Positions 18,113-26,965 of a DNA stretch of 64,000 nt are shown in pieces. The notes beneath the pieces are model-generated. The model was not told where the DNA came from. It ran no database searches and saw nothing but the letters and a program-made list of their open reading frames with translations. The stretch is from NCBI RefSeq assembly GCF_047549485.1, contig NZ_CP180191.1, positions 2,480,001 to 2,544,000 of the forward strand, in the 5' to 3' direction. Within the stretch, counting starts at the first letter, position 1, and each line of letters begins with the position of its first letter. This DNA is from Piscinibacterium candidicorallinum (GTDB lineage Bacteria > Pseudomonadota > Gammaproteobacteria > Burkholderiales > Burkholderiaceae_C). Both the position numbers and the translations under genes were made by a program.

Positions 18113-20548
18113 TCAGGCCAGCCCGGCCTTGGCCAGAATCACCGCGAGGCGGGCGTCCATGGCGTCGTCGCCACCCGGCAGGGCATGCCAAGCGATGAGC
18201 TTCTCGGTCAGGCCGCCGGCGGCGCCGGCTGCGTCGCGCTCGCCGTGGAAGCTCTTGGCCAGCAGCGCCACTTGGCGCTTGAGGCGGGCGTCCTTAAATT
18301 CGGGCGGGCTGTCCACCTGCGCGGCGATCTCCAGATCGAGCAGAGCGGCGCGCTTGGCCGCGTGCTGCTCGGGCGTGGCCTCGGCGCGGCGGGCCAGATC
18401 AGCGGCGCGTGCGTCCGCCACACGCAGCTTGTCCTGCTGGGCGGCGAGCACGGCCAGCTGCTTGCGCGCGGCGTCCTGCGCGGCGCGCCATGCATTGACC
18501 AGCTCACCCACGCGGGCGCGGGGCACATCGCCGGTGGCGTCCCACTCAGCCTGCAGGCTCTTGAGCGCCGCGGCCAGGGCCTTGCGGTCCGCGCCGGCGG
18601 CGGCGGCCTGCAGCTGGGCAAGCAGCGCTTGCTTGGTCTTGAAGTTGGCCTCCAGCTCGCCGACGAACTCCTGCTTCTTCGCATCGCGCTGGGCGAAGAC
18701 GGCGTTGCAGGCGCTGCGGAAGGTTTGCCAGGTCTCGTCTTCTTCCTTGCGGCCGAGGAACACGCCAACGCGCTCGCTGGTCCAGCGCTCCTGCAGGGCC
18801 CGCACCTTGATGATGGCGTCGCGTACATCGCCTGACGCGAGAGACTGCGCCTCGGCGGTGAGCCTCGCGCGGCGAGCACGCTCCTGGGCGCGGGCGCCGT
18901 CGAGCTTGGCATCCAGCTCGCTCATCACGGCGTCGTGCTCCTTGGACAGGGCGTCGGCCAGCTTGCGGTTGACCGGGCCGGCGGCACGCCAGGCCGTCCA
19001 GGCCTCGCGGCGCAGCTGCTCCACGGCCTTCCAGTCCACCGTCACCCAATCCACCTGCGCCAGCAATTCCTTGAGCTGGCGGATCTGGTCCTGCTTGGCG
19101 TCCGCGTTGCGGTCGCGCAGCTTGCTTTGCAGCTTGCGGTGCTCGCGCACGCTCTCATAGGCTTTGCCGGTGGCGGCGCGGAAGCGGTTCCAGAGCTTGT
19201 CGGTGGCGCCGCCCAGCTCCTTGTCGAGCGCCTTCCATTGGTCCTGCAGGGTCTTGATCTCGGCTTCCTGCAGATCCGCCGGCAGAGGCGTGGCGGCGAT
19301 CTTCTCGGCACGCTCGATGAGTTCGTCGCGCTTGTTGACGTTGGTGAACTTCTGCCAGCCCTTGAGCTTGCCGGCATCTTCCATCAGCGCATGGATCTTG
19401 CGCGACACGCCCGCCGGGGCAAAGCGCAGATCAGCCATGCGGGCGCGGATCTGGTCGTGCAGCTTGATGGCGTCCACGGCGTGACCGGTCTCCAGCGCCG
19501 CGGCCAGCTTGCCGGCGGCCTCATCGAAGAACTCGCGCGCGGCCTTGGCCTTTTCCTTCTGCTGCTCGTGCGCGGTGGCCATGGCGCTCTTGGCCTTGGC
19601 CAGCGCGTTGGAGAAGCGTTCGGCCAGCTCCACGGCGGCGTGGTCGAGTGCGGGCAGGCGGCGCCATTGCTCCTGCAGATCGTCCAGATCGCGCTGGCCG
19701 ATCTTCTCGGCGTCCAGCGCCTTGGCCTGGGCGATCAGCGCCTCGCGCGCGCCGATGCGATCGGCATGGTCGATGCGCTCCTGGGTGCTGCGCTGCAGAG
19801 CCTGGGCCGCGGCTTCGATCTCACGGCCGATCCGTGCCGTTCCCGGCGCCGCTTCAAGCTCACCCACGCGGGCCACCAGCACGGCCAGCTGGTCGAGTAC
19901 GGTCTGCGGCGGCTGATCGGCCGCCGCCTTGGCCAGTTGCTGGATCTCGCCGCGCAGCTTGACCCAGCCGCGCTGCGCGTCACCCTGCGCCACAAGTCGG
20001 GCCTGGATCTGCTCGCGGATGGCATCGAGCGCGGCGCGCTCCGGCTCGCTCAACGGCAGCTTGGCGTGCAGGGCATCCAGTGCATGGTCGGCCTCGACCA
20101 GGCGGGTGACTTCCACCTCCTCGGCGTCGCGCACGGCCTCGTACTGGCGCGTCAGCGCGGTGAGCGCCTCGGCCTTCCTGGCGGCACGTTCGAGTGCATC
20201 GAGCCGCTCGCGGGCCTGCTTGTAGACCCGGCGGTCGCGGTCCTTGAACTGCTTGGTCAGCTCCTTGAGGCCCTGCTCGGTGCTGATGGCCTCGGCGGCG
20301 TCCGGGCGCAGGCCGGCCGGTGCGGTCTTGATCCACTGCAGCAGGGCGCTGTCGCGCTCGGGCCCGGCTGGCACGGCGAGCAGCATGTTGAGTTCGGCAC
20401 GCTTGTTCTGTTCGCTGCTGCGGTCGGGCGCGGCTTTGGTCTCGGCATTGCCACCGCTCTTGCCCGGCTGGGCGGCCTGGGCAGGCGCGGGCGCACCGGG
20501 CTTCTGGGCTTCGATGCGGCCCTTCTTGAAGAAATCCCACAGGAACAT
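18113..20548 (-). CDS. DUF349 domain-containing coiled-coil protein
   Basis: This protein of about 811 residues is made largely of DUF349 repeats: long charged helices with recurring W-K and W-R pairs such as LDDLQEQWRRLPALD, LQDQWKALDKELG and LQAEWDATGDVPRARV. It starts MFLWDFFKKGRIEAQKPG at the ATG at 20548, and residues about 15-50 form a flexible Ala/Pro-rich linker. The composition suggests a cytoplasmic coiled-coil protein. DUF349 proteins are common upstream of leuS in Burkholderiales, but their function is not established. It is divergent from leuS. A GTG at 20581 could extend it by eleven residues. Confidence in the family is high; function is unknown. Confidence 0.88.
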   Translation of the reverse strand: MFLWDFFKKGRIEAQKPGAPAPAQAAQPGKSGGNAETKAAPDRSSEQNKRAELNMLLAVPAGPERDSALLQWIKTAPAGLRPDAAEAISTEQGLKELTKQFKDRDRRVYKQARERLDALERAARKAEALTALTRQYEAVRDAEEVEVTRLVEADHALDALHAKLPLSEPERAALDAIREQIQARLVAQGDAQRGWVKLRGEIQQLAKAAADQPPQTVLDQLAVLVARVGELEAAPGTARIGREIEAAAQALQRSTQERIDHADRIGAREALIAQAKALDAEKIGQRDLDDLQEQWRRLPALDHAAVELAERFSNALAKAKSAMATAHEQQKEKAKAAREFFDEAAGKLAAALETGHAVDAIKLHDQIRARMADLRFAPAGVSRKIHALMEDAGKLKGWQKFTNVNKRDELIERAEKIAATPLPADLQEAEIKTLQDQWKALDKELGGATDKLWNRFRAATGKAYESVREHRKLQSKLRDRNADAKQDQIRQLKELLAQVDWVTVDWKAVEQLRREAWTAWRAAGPVNRKLADALSKEHDAVMSELDAKLDGARAQERARRARLTAEAQSLASGDVRDAIIKVRALQERWTSERVGVFLGRKEEDETWQTFRSACNAVFAQRDAKKQEFVGELEANFKTKQALLAQLQAAAAGADRKALAAALKSLQAEWDATGDVPRARVGELVNAWRAAQDAARKQLAVLAAQQDKLRVADARAADLARRAEATPEQHAAKRAALLDLEIAAQVDSPPEFKDARLKRQVALLAKSFHGERDAAGAAGGLTEKLIAWHALPGGDDAMDARLAVILAKAGLA

Positions 20549-20682
20549 GGTCGGGGGTGTCCGAAAACGGTGCGGGCACACGCGTTTAGGCGCGGCGCAC
20601 GCAGGGTGCAGAGGAGAAAATCAGTCTAGCAAAGCACCCTCACCCCTCTGTGCCGCGCGCGGAGCAGGGTCAACCCCAAACC

Positions 20683-20688
20683 TATAAT
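20683..20688 (+). promoter_or_regulatory. Likely -10 element of the leuS promoter
   Basis: TATAAT, a perfect sigma-70 -10 hexamer, sits 60 bases upstream of the leuS ATG in otherwise GC-rich sequence. No good -35 hexamer is found 16-18 bases upstream, so the full promoter is not proven. Confidence 0.5.
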
Positions 20689-20748
20689 CGAATCAAACAC
20701 TTACAACACCTGCTCGCCACCGCGCAGAGCACCCACCGCGCAGACTCC

Positions 20749-23397
20749 ATGAACCCCCGTTACGAGCCCAGTCAGATCGAAGCCGCCCTCCAGCAAGTGT
20801 GGGCCGCGCAGGACGCCTACCGCGTGACTGAAGACGCGAGCAAGCCCAAGTTCTACGCCTGCTCCATGCTGCCCTACCCCAGCGGCAAGCTGCACATGGG
20901 CCATGTGCGCAACTACACGATCAACGACGTCATGCTGCGCTACCTGCGCATGAATGGCTACAACGTGCTCATGCCCATGGGCTGGGACGCCTTCGGCCTG
21001 CCGGCCGAAAACGCCGCGATTGACCGCAAGGTGGCGCCGGCCGAGTGGACCTACGCCAACATCGCCGACATGAAGAGCCAGATGCAGCCCCTGGGCCTGG
21101 CCTTCGACTGGAGTCGCGAGCTCGCCACCTGCGCACCCGAGTACTACAAGTGGAACCAGTGGCTGTTCCTCAAGATGCTCGAGACGGGCGTGGCCTACCG
21201 AAAGACCCAGATCGTGAACTGGGACCCGATCGACCAGACCGTGCTGGCCAACGAGCAGGTGATCGACGGGCGCGGCTGGCGCTCCGGTGCCGTGGTGGAA
21301 AAGCGCGAGATACCCGGCTACTACCTGGGCATCACCCAGTACGCCGAAGAACTGCTCAGCGCCGTCACGGACGAAAGCGACCCCAACTACCTCAAGGGCT
21401 GGCCGGACCAGGTGCGGGCCATGCAGGCCAACTGGATCGGCAAGAGCACGGGCGTGCGCTTTGCCTTCCCGCACGAGATCAAGGACAGCGAAGGCAAGCT
21501 GATCGGCGAGGGCAGGATGTATGTCTTCACCACGCGGGCCGACACCATCATGGGTGTGACCTTCGTGGCCGTGGCGCCCGAACACCCGCTGGCGGTGCGT
21601 GCCGGGCAGCTCATTCCTGCACTGGCCACCAAGATCGAGGCCCTCAAGCAAGGCGGCACCACCGAGGCCGAGCTGGCCACCAAAGACAAGGAGGGCGTGG
21701 CCACGGGCCTGTTCGTCAAGCACCCGCTGACTGGCGAGAAGGTCGAGGTCTGGGTGGGCAACTATGTGCTCATGACCTACGGCGACGGTGCGGTGATGGG
21801 CGTGCCCGGCCATGACGAGCGCGACTTTGCCTTTGCGCTGAAGTACGGCCTGCCGATCAAGCAGGTCGTGGATGTGAAGGGTCAGGCCTATGACGTGCGC
21901 GCCTGGCAGGAGTGGTATGGCGACAAGGAGCACGGCACCTGCGTGAATTCCGGCAAGTACGACGGCCTCGCTTACGGCGCCGCCGTCGATGCCGTGGCCG
22001 CTGATCTGAAGGCTCTGGGCCTGGGCGACAAGAAGGTGACCTTCCGCCTGCGCGACTGGGGCATCAGCCGCCAGCGCTACTGGGGCACGCCGATCCCCAT
22101 CATCCACTGCCCGGAGCACGGCGCGGTACCGGTGCCCGAGAAGGATCTGCCCGTCGTGCTGCCCGAGGACTGCCTGCCCGATGGCAGCGGCAACCCGCTG
22201 AACAAGCGCGAGGACTTCCTCAAGACCGCCTGCCCGATCTGCGGCAAGGACAGCCGCCGCGAGACGGACACGATGGACACCTTCGTGGACAGTTCCTGGT
22301 ACTTCATGCGCTACGCCTGTCCGGACGCGACCACCATGGTCGACGAGCGCAACGACTACTGGATGCCGATGGACCAGTACATCGGCGGCATCGAGCACGC
22401 CGTGCTGCACCTGCTCTATGCGCGCTTCTGGACCAAGGTCATGCGCGACATGAAGCTGCTCAAGTACAGCGAGCCCTTCACCAACCTGTTCACGCAGGGC
22501 ATGCTGCTCAACGAGTCCTTCTACCGCCCGCTTGCGGATGGCAAGAAGCAGTGGTTCTACCCCAGCGAGGTCGAGGTCCAGTACGACGACAAGGGCAAGC
22601 CCGTGGGCGCCACCGCCAAGTCCGATGGCCAGCCGGTCATGCTCGGCGGCATCGAGAAAATGTCCAAGAGCAAGAACAACGTGGTCGAGCCCAAGGACAT
22701 CATTGCCAAGTACGGCGCAGACACGGCGCGCACCTTCGTGATGTTTGCCGGCCCGCCGGATCAGTCTGCCGCCTGGAGCGACAGCGGTGCCGAAGGCGCC
22801 TACCGCTTCCTGCGCCGGCTGTGGAACTTTGCCTACGAGATGCGCGAGCGCATCCAGGGCGCGCGCGGCGTGAGCCTGGCCGGTGCCGGTGCCGAGGTGA
22901 AGGCGCTGCGCTTCACGATCCACAGCGCGCTGCAGCAGGCTGAGTTCGACTACAAGCGCCTTCAATACAACACCGTGGTCTCCGCCACGATGAAGATGCT
23001 CAACGCCATGGAAGACGCCAAGCTGGCGCCCTCGCCCGTGGCCAATGCCGGCGTGCGTGAATGCCTGTCGATCCTGCTGCGCGTGCTCTACCCCGTGGCG
23101 CCGCACATCACCAGCCAGATCTGGGCCGACATCGGCTACGCCGACGAGTTCGGTCCCCTGCTCGACGCTCCCTGGCCCAAGCCGGACCCGGCGGCGCTGG
23201 AGCAAAGCGAGATCACGCTCGTGGTACAGGTCAATGGCAAGTTGCGCGGCGACATCGTCGTGCCCAAGGAAGCGACCAAGGAACTCATCGAAGCCACCGC
23301 CCTGGCCAATGAGAACGTGCGCAAGTTCACCGACGGCCTGTCCGTGAAGAAGGTGGTCGTGGTGCCCGGCAAGCTCGTCAACATCGTGGTGGCGTAA
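20749..23397 (+). CDS. leuS: Leucyl-tRNA synthetase
   Basis: This class I synthetase of 882 residues charges tRNA-Leu with leucine. The HIGH-type motif is PYPSGKLHMGHVRNYT near residue 45. The CP1 editing domain spans about residues 220-420, including TRADTIMGVTFVAVAPEHPL, and KMSKSKNNVVEP near residue 640 is the KMSKS loop. The C-terminal VNGKLRGDIVVPKEATKE region is the tRNA-binding tail. The ATG at 20749 was chosen because it begins MNPRYEPSQIEAALQQVW; the frame is open upstream but without family support. Its TAA is followed closely by repeat R3 and then lptE, the usual leuS-lptE-holA order. Confidence 0.98.
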   Translation: MNPRYEPSQIEAALQQVWAAQDAYRVTEDASKPKFYACSMLPYPSGKLHMGHVRNYTINDVMLRYLRMNGYNVLMPMGWDAFGLPAENAAIDRKVAPAEWTYANIADMKSQMQPLGLAFDWSRELATCAPEYYKWNQWLFLKMLETGVAYRKTQIVNWDPIDQTVLANEQVIDGRGWRSGAVVEKREIPGYYLGITQYAEELLSAVTDESDPNYLKGWPDQVRAMQANWIGKSTGVRFAFPHEIKDSEGKLIGEGRMYVFTTRADTIMGVTFVAVAPEHPLAVRAGQLIPALATKIEALKQGGTTEAELATKDKEGVATGLFVKHPLTGEKVEVWVGNYVLMTYGDGAVMGVPGHDERDFAFALKYGLPIKQVVDVKGQAYDVRAWQEWYGDKEHGTCVNSGKYDGLAYGAAVDAVAADLKALGLGDKKVTFRLRDWGISRQRYWGTPIPIIHCPEHGAVPVPEKDLPVVLPEDCLPDGSGNPLNKREDFLKTACPICGKDSRRETDTMDTFVDSSWYFMRYACPDATTMVDERNDYWMPMDQYIGGIEHAVLHLLYARFWTKVMRDMKLLKYSEPFTNLFTQGMLLNESFYRPLADGKKQWFYPSEVEVQYDDKGKPVGATAKSDGQPVMLGGIEKMSKSKNNVVEPKDIIAKYGADTARTFVMFAGPPDQSAAWSDSGAEGAYRFLRRLWNFAYEMRERIQGARGVSLAGAGAEVKALRFTIHSALQQAEFDYKRLQYNTVVSATMKMLNAMEDAKLAPSPVANAGVRECLSILLRVLYPVAPHITSQIWADIGYADEFGPLLDAPWPKPDPAALEQSEITLVVQVNGKLRGDIVVPKEATKELIEATALANENVRKFTDGLSVKKVVVVPGKLVNIVVA

Positions 23398-23406
23398 GTG
23401 AAGATC

Positions 23407-23470
23407 GAGCATCCATGCGCTTCTTCAGGCCAAAATGGCTGGAAACCCGCTTCAGACAAGCGGAAAGGCC
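23407..23470. repeat. Dispersed palindrome family, copy R3 (single right arm) at the lptE start
   Basis: GAGCATCCATGCGCTTCTTC, then AGGCCAAAATGGCTGG, then TTCAGACAAGCGGAAAGG. This is the right arm of the family, lying exactly between leuS and lptE. Its terminal GGAAAGG is placed as a Shine-Dalgarno sequence for the GTG at 23476. Confidence 0.75.
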
Positions 23471-23475
23471 TTTTG

Positions 23476-23991
23476 GTGCTGCGCCTGGGTGCTCTCGCTT
23501 TCGCGGTCAGCTTGGCCGCCGGCTGCGGCTTCACCCTGCGCGGTGCGGCGCCCATGCAGTTCGAGACGGTGGCCGTGCAGGCGCCCGAAGACTCGGTGTT
23601 TGCCGCCGAACTGCGCCGCAGCATCGCCGGCAGCACCACCAGCAAGATTGTGCGCGACCCCAAGGCTGCGGCCCTGCGCATCGACCTGCTGGGCGAGGAA
23701 CGCACGCGCGAGTCACTGACCGTGAACGCTCAGGGCCGGGTGCGCGAGTATTCGCTGTTCCTCAAGGTGCGCGTGCGCGCCCAGGACGCCCAGGGCAACG
23801 AGATCATGAACCCGACCGAGTTCACGCAGCGGCGCGACGTCTCCTTCAACGAGAACATCCTGCTGGCCAAGGAAAGCGAAGACCAGCTGCTGTACCGCGA
23901 CATGGCCAGCGAGATCGTGCAGCTGGTCGCGCGGCGCGTCTCGGCGCTGAAGCCGCACGGCTCTGCATCCTCGGCAGCGCCCGTGAAGTAA
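23476..23991 (+). CDS. lptE: LPS-assembly lipoprotein LptE
   Basis: LptE is the outer-membrane lipoprotein that plugs LptD for lipopolysaccharide insertion. From the GTG at 23476 the product is about 171 residues and begins MLRLGALAFAVSLAAGCGFT (initiator GTG read as Met). This is a compact lipoprotein signal with lipobox LAAGC, followed by the family sequence GFTLRGAAPMQFETVAVQ. A GTG at 23398 would add 26 residues encoded by repeat R3, giving an atypical signal peptide, so I reject it. AAAGG at 23464-23468 is seven bases from the chosen start. The gene follows leuS and precedes holA by three bases, the classic arrangement. Confidence 0.9.
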   Translation: MLRLGALAFAVSLAAGCGFTLRGAAPMQFETVAVQAPEDSVFAAELRRSIAGSTTSKIVRDPKAAALRIDLLGEERTRESLTVNAQGRVREYSLFLKVRVRAQDAQGNEIMNPTEFTQRRDVSFNENILLAKESEDQLLYRDMASEIVQLVARRVSALKPHGSASSAAPVK

Positions 23992-23994
23992 CGC

Positions 23995-25035
23995 ATGCTG
24001 CTCGCGCCCGCCCAGCTTGACCAGCACCTCGCCCGCGGCCTGGCGGGCCTGTATATGGTGCATGGCGACGAGCCGCTGCTCACGCTCGAAACCGCAGACC
24101 GCATCCGCGCGGCGGCACGCGCCGCCGGCGCGGTGGAGCGGCAGGTGCTGCAGATGGATGCACGCAGCGACTGGAGCCAGCTGACGACGCAATCCGCCTC
24201 ACTTTCGCTGTTTGCCGAGAAGCGGCTCATGGAGATCCGCCTGCCTACCGGCAAGCCCGGCACCAGCGGCGCGCAGGCCCTGGCCCGCTTTGCGCGCGGC
24301 CTGCAGGAGCATCCAGACGACAGCCAGATTGCGCTCGTGCTGCTGCCCAAGCTGGACAAGACGGGCAAGTCCAGCGAATGGTTCACGGCGCTCGTAAGCG
24401 CCGGCGTGGCCATTGAGGTGCCGACGATTGAGCGCGACGCCCTGCCCCGCTGGATTGGCGAGCGCATGGCGCGCCACCAGCAGCGCGCCAGCCGCGAGGT
24501 GCTGGAGTTCATTGCGGACCGCGTGGAGGGCAATCTGCTCGCAGCGCACCAGGAAATCGAGAAACTTGCGCTGATCGAACCGGCCGGCGAGCTCAGCATG
24601 GAGACTGTGCAGGCCAGCGTGCTGAACGTGGCGCGCTATGGCGTGCAGCAATTGAGCGAAGCCCTGCTGAGCGGTGACATTGCGCGCGCCCAGCGCATTG
24701 CCGACGGCCTGCGCGCCGAAGGCGAGGGCCTGCCGCTGGTCGTGTGGTTCGTGGCCGAGGACGCCCGAACCCTGCTCAAGTACAAGACATTCACCGCCGC
24801 CGGCCGCTCGCCGGCCACTTTCAAGAACGAGCTGCGTCTCTGGGGCCCGCGCGAAGGCGCTGTGGGTCAGGCCGCGCGCCGAGTGACCCTGGCGGCGATG
24901 CGCCAGGCACTGGTCGGGCTGGAACAGGTGGATCGCCTGTCCAAGGGGCTCACGCAGGGCACCGGCAAGCTGGACCCCTGGGAGGCGCTGTCGCGCCTGT
25001 TCCCGCTGTTCAGCTCGGCTGCGCCCGCCCGCTGA
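23995..25035 (+). CDS. holA: DNA polymerase III delta subunit
   Basis: The delta subunit opens the beta sliding clamp within the clamp-loader complex. The 346-residue protein begins MLLAPAQLDQHLARGLAGLY and continues MVHGDEPLLTLETADRIRAA, the expected N-terminal region of HolA. WSQLTTQSASLSLFAEKRLM follows, the beta-interacting segment, where hydrophobic Leu-Phe is typical. The C-terminal domain carries GVQQLSEALLSGDIARAQRI and LVVWFVAEDARTLL. Length is normal for the family. It sits three bases after lptE and 14 before proA, so leuS, lptE, holA and proA probably share a transcript. Confidence 0.95.
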   Translation: MLLAPAQLDQHLARGLAGLYMVHGDEPLLTLETADRIRAAARAAGAVERQVLQMDARSDWSQLTTQSASLSLFAEKRLMEIRLPTGKPGTSGAQALARFARGLQEHPDDSQIALVLLPKLDKTGKSSEWFTALVSAGVAIEVPTIERDALPRWIGERMARHQQRASREVLEFIADRVEGNLLAAHQEIEKLALIEPAGELSMETVQASVLNVARYGVQQLSEALLSGDIARAQRIADGLRAEGEGLPLVVWFVAEDARTLLKYKTFTAAGRSPATFKNELRLWGPREGAVGQAARRVTLAAMRQALVGLEQVDRLSKGLTQGTGKLDPWEALSRLFPLFSSAAPAR

Positions 25036-25049
25036 TCCATTCAAAACCC

Positions 25050-26345
25050 ATGAACGCTCCTTTGCCCCCCAACACCGACATCGCCCGCAGCATGCTGCGG
25101 CTCGGCCAGCAAGCCCGCACCGCGGCTCGGGCGCTCGCTCGCGCCAGCACGGCTGCCAAGAACCGTGCGCTCATCGCCACGGGCGAGGCGATCGACGCCG
25201 CGCGCGAGCGACTGGCCACCGCGAACGCCAAGGACATCGCCTACGCGCAAGCGAACCATCAGGACGCTGCGTTCATCGACCGCCTGAAGCTCACGCCCAA
25301 AGTGATCGATTCGATGATCGAAGGGCTCAAGCAGGTGGCCGAGCTGCCCGATCCGGTGGGCGAGATCACCGACATGAAACGCCGCCCCTCCAGCATTCAG
25401 GTCGGCAAGATGCGCGTACCGCTGGGCGTGATCGGCATCATCTACGAGAGTCGGCCCAATGTGACCATCGATGCCGCGGCCCTGTGTTTGAAGAGCGGCA
25501 ACGCCACCGTGCTGCGCGGCGGCAGCGAGGCCTTCCACAGCAATCTTCTGCTGGCGCAGTGCGTGCAGCAGGGTCTGGCGGCAGCCGGGCTGCCTGCCCA
25601 TGCGGTGCAGATGATCGAGACCACCGACCGCGCCGCCGTGGGCGCGCTGATCCGCGCCACCGAGCATGTGGACGTGATCATCCCGCGCGGCGGCAAGAGC
25701 CTGATCGAGCGCATCAGCGCCGAAGCCACCGTGCCTGTCATCAAGCACCTGGACGGTATCTGCCACACCTTCATCGATGCGAGCGCGGACATCGACATGG
25801 CCGTGACGGTCTGCGACAACGCCAAGACCCAGCGCTACAGCCCCTGCAATGCCATGGAGACCCTGCTGGTTCATGCCGAGATAGCGCCGCGTGTGCTGCC
25901 CCGTCTGGCCGGCGTGTATCTGGCCAAGGGCGTGGAGCTGCGCGTGTGCGCGGCCACGCGCAGCGTGCTGGCCGCTGCCGGCATCCACACCGTGAAGGAC
26001 GCCACCGAAGAGGATTGGCGTACCGAATACCTCGCGCCCATCCTCTCCATCCGCACGGTGGAAAGCCTGGACGCCGCGATCGACCATATCGAGACCTACG
26101 GCAGCCACCACACGGACGCGATCATCACCAACGATCACGCCCATGCCATGCGCTTCGTACGTGAGGTGGACTCCGCCAGCGTCATGATCAATGCCAGCAC
26201 GCGCTTTGCCGATGGCTTCGAGTTCGGCCTGGGCGCGGAGATCGGCATCTCCACCAACAAGCTGCATGCGCGCGGGCCGGTGGGGCTCGAGGGCCTGACG
26301 AGCCAGAAGTGGCTGGTGCTCGGGCAAGGCGAGATCCGGGGCTGA
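25050..26345 (+). CDS. proA: Gamma-glutamyl phosphate reductase
   Basis: ProA reduces gamma-glutamyl phosphate to glutamate semialdehyde with NADPH in proline synthesis. The 431-residue protein begins MNAPLPPNTDIARSMLRLGQ. It contains the NADP-binding RVPLGVIGIIYESRPNVTID, then the central VIIPRGGKSLIERISAEATV and the nucleophile region HLDGICHTFID with its Cys. A long frame from 24744 runs in from within holA, but the ATG at 25050 is where family similarity starts. No proB lies nearby. It ends 7 bases before a Fur-box-like palindrome. Confidence 0.97.
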   Translation: MNAPLPPNTDIARSMLRLGQQARTAARALARASTAAKNRALIATGEAIDAARERLATANAKDIAYAQANHQDAAFIDRLKLTPKVIDSMIEGLKQVAELPDPVGEITDMKRRPSSIQVGKMRVPLGVIGIIYESRPNVTIDAAALCLKSGNATVLRGGSEAFHSNLLLAQCVQQGLAAAGLPAHAVQMIETTDRAAVGALIRATEHVDVIIPRGGKSLIERISAEATVPVIKHLDGICHTFIDASADIDMAVTVCDNAKTQRYSPCNAMETLLVHAEIAPRVLPRLAGVYLAKGVELRVCAATRSVLAAAGIHTVKDATEEDWRTEYLAPILSIRTVESLDAAIDHIETYGSHHTDAIITNDHAHAMRFVREVDSASVMINASTRFADGFEFGLGAEIGISTNKLHARGPVGLEGLTSQKWLVLGQGEIRG

Positions 26346-26351
26346 CGCAGT

Positions 26352-26380
26352 CGCTCATTGAGAACGATTCTCAATGAGCG
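26352..26380. promoter_or_regulatory. Fur-box-like palindrome upstream of the HiPIP gene
   Basis: CGCTCATTGAGAA (26352-26364) and its exact inverse TTCTCAATGAGCG (26368-26380) flank CGA. The core TGAGAACGATTCTCA fits the 7-1-7 Fur operator with one mismatch. A terminator is less likely: the stem is AT-rich at the loop and no T-run follows. It lies 149 bases before the HiPIP ATG. Confidence 0.6.
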
Positions 26381-26528
26381 CTCTACAGGGAGGCTCACCC
26401 GCATCCCTGCGACAGTCGACCGCTGGGGAGATCACCGGGTTTTGCCCGCTTCGCCGGATAAACCCCAGTGGGTGTGCGGCCGGCGCTCTGGCACTTTCAC
26501 GTCTCCTGTTCACGCTGGAGACATCCCC

Positions 26529-26846
26529 ATGACAAGTCGTCGCTCCTTCCTCATCAAGACCGTGGCCGCCGCAGCCACCCTGCCCGCCGCGCAATCCGTG
26601 CTCGCCCAAGCCGCAGCCAAGCCGCGCCTGGACGAAAAGAATGCACAGGCCGCCGCGCTCGGCTATGTGCATGACACCAAGAAGGTGGATGCCAAGAAGT
26701 TCCCCAGGCACGCCGCATCGCAGAACTGCGCCAACTGCCAGCTCTACAAGGCCGGCAAGGACGGCTGGGGCGACTGTTCGATCTTCCCGGCCAATGTGGT
26801 CAATGCCAACGGCTGGTGCAGCGCCTGGGTGAAGAAGGCGGGCTGA
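26529..26846 (+). CDS. High-potential iron-sulfur protein (HiPIP), Tat-exported
   Basis: This 105-residue periplasmic 4Fe-4S electron carrier starts at the ATG at 26529, preceded by GGAG nine bases away. MTSRRSFLIKTVAAAATLPA is a twin-arginine signal, and cleavage after VLAQA is likely. Mature cluster ligands are Cys67 and Cys70 (NCANCQLY), Cys83 (GDCSIF) and Cys97 (GWCSAW), the classic HiPIP spacing. HiPIPs carry electrons between the bc1 complex and a reaction centre or terminal oxidase. No partner gene is adjacent; the cyanide-insensitive oxidase at 51880 uses quinol and is not an expected partner. The Fur-like site upstream suggests iron control. Confidence 0.95.
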   Translation: MTSRRSFLIKTVAAAATLPAAQSVLAQAAAKPRLDEKNAQAAALGYVHDTKKVDAKKFPRHAASQNCANCQLYKAGKDGWGDCSIFPANVVNANGWCSAWVKKAG

Positions 26847-26872
26847 TCGGTTCGGCTGCCACAATCCGACGC

Positions 26873-26908
26873 CACAACGCCCCGCTGCATGCGGGGCGTT
26901 GTGCTTTT
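26873..26908 (+). terminator. Rho-independent terminator after the HiPIP gene
   Basis: CACAACGCCCCGC (26873-26885) pairs perfectly with GCGGGGCGTTGTG (26891-26903) around TGCAT and is followed by CTTTTGG. It lies 27 bases after the HiPIP stop and separates it from hemJ. Confidence 0.85.
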
Positions 26909-26965
26909 GGGGCCGCTTCAGGTGCGCGGCTACCATGTCGCCTTTGCTCACAACGGCACCGCCCC

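Noticed and set aside
16532..20629. Long plus-strand frames opposite the 16568 gene and the DUF349 gene
   Set aside because: Both are antisense shadows. The DUF349 repeats are clear on the minus strand, and the 16568 gene has a plausible start site and membrane anchor.
20701..23412. A 903-codon open frame antisense to leuS
   Set aside because: It mirrors leuS on the other strand, as expected from strong third-position GC bias. Its translation has no recognisable domain, while leuS has every family motif.
23398..23475. Upstream GTG start for lptE
   Set aside because: It would translate repeat R3 and put 26 residues before the lipoprotein signal, which is implausible for a lipoprotein.
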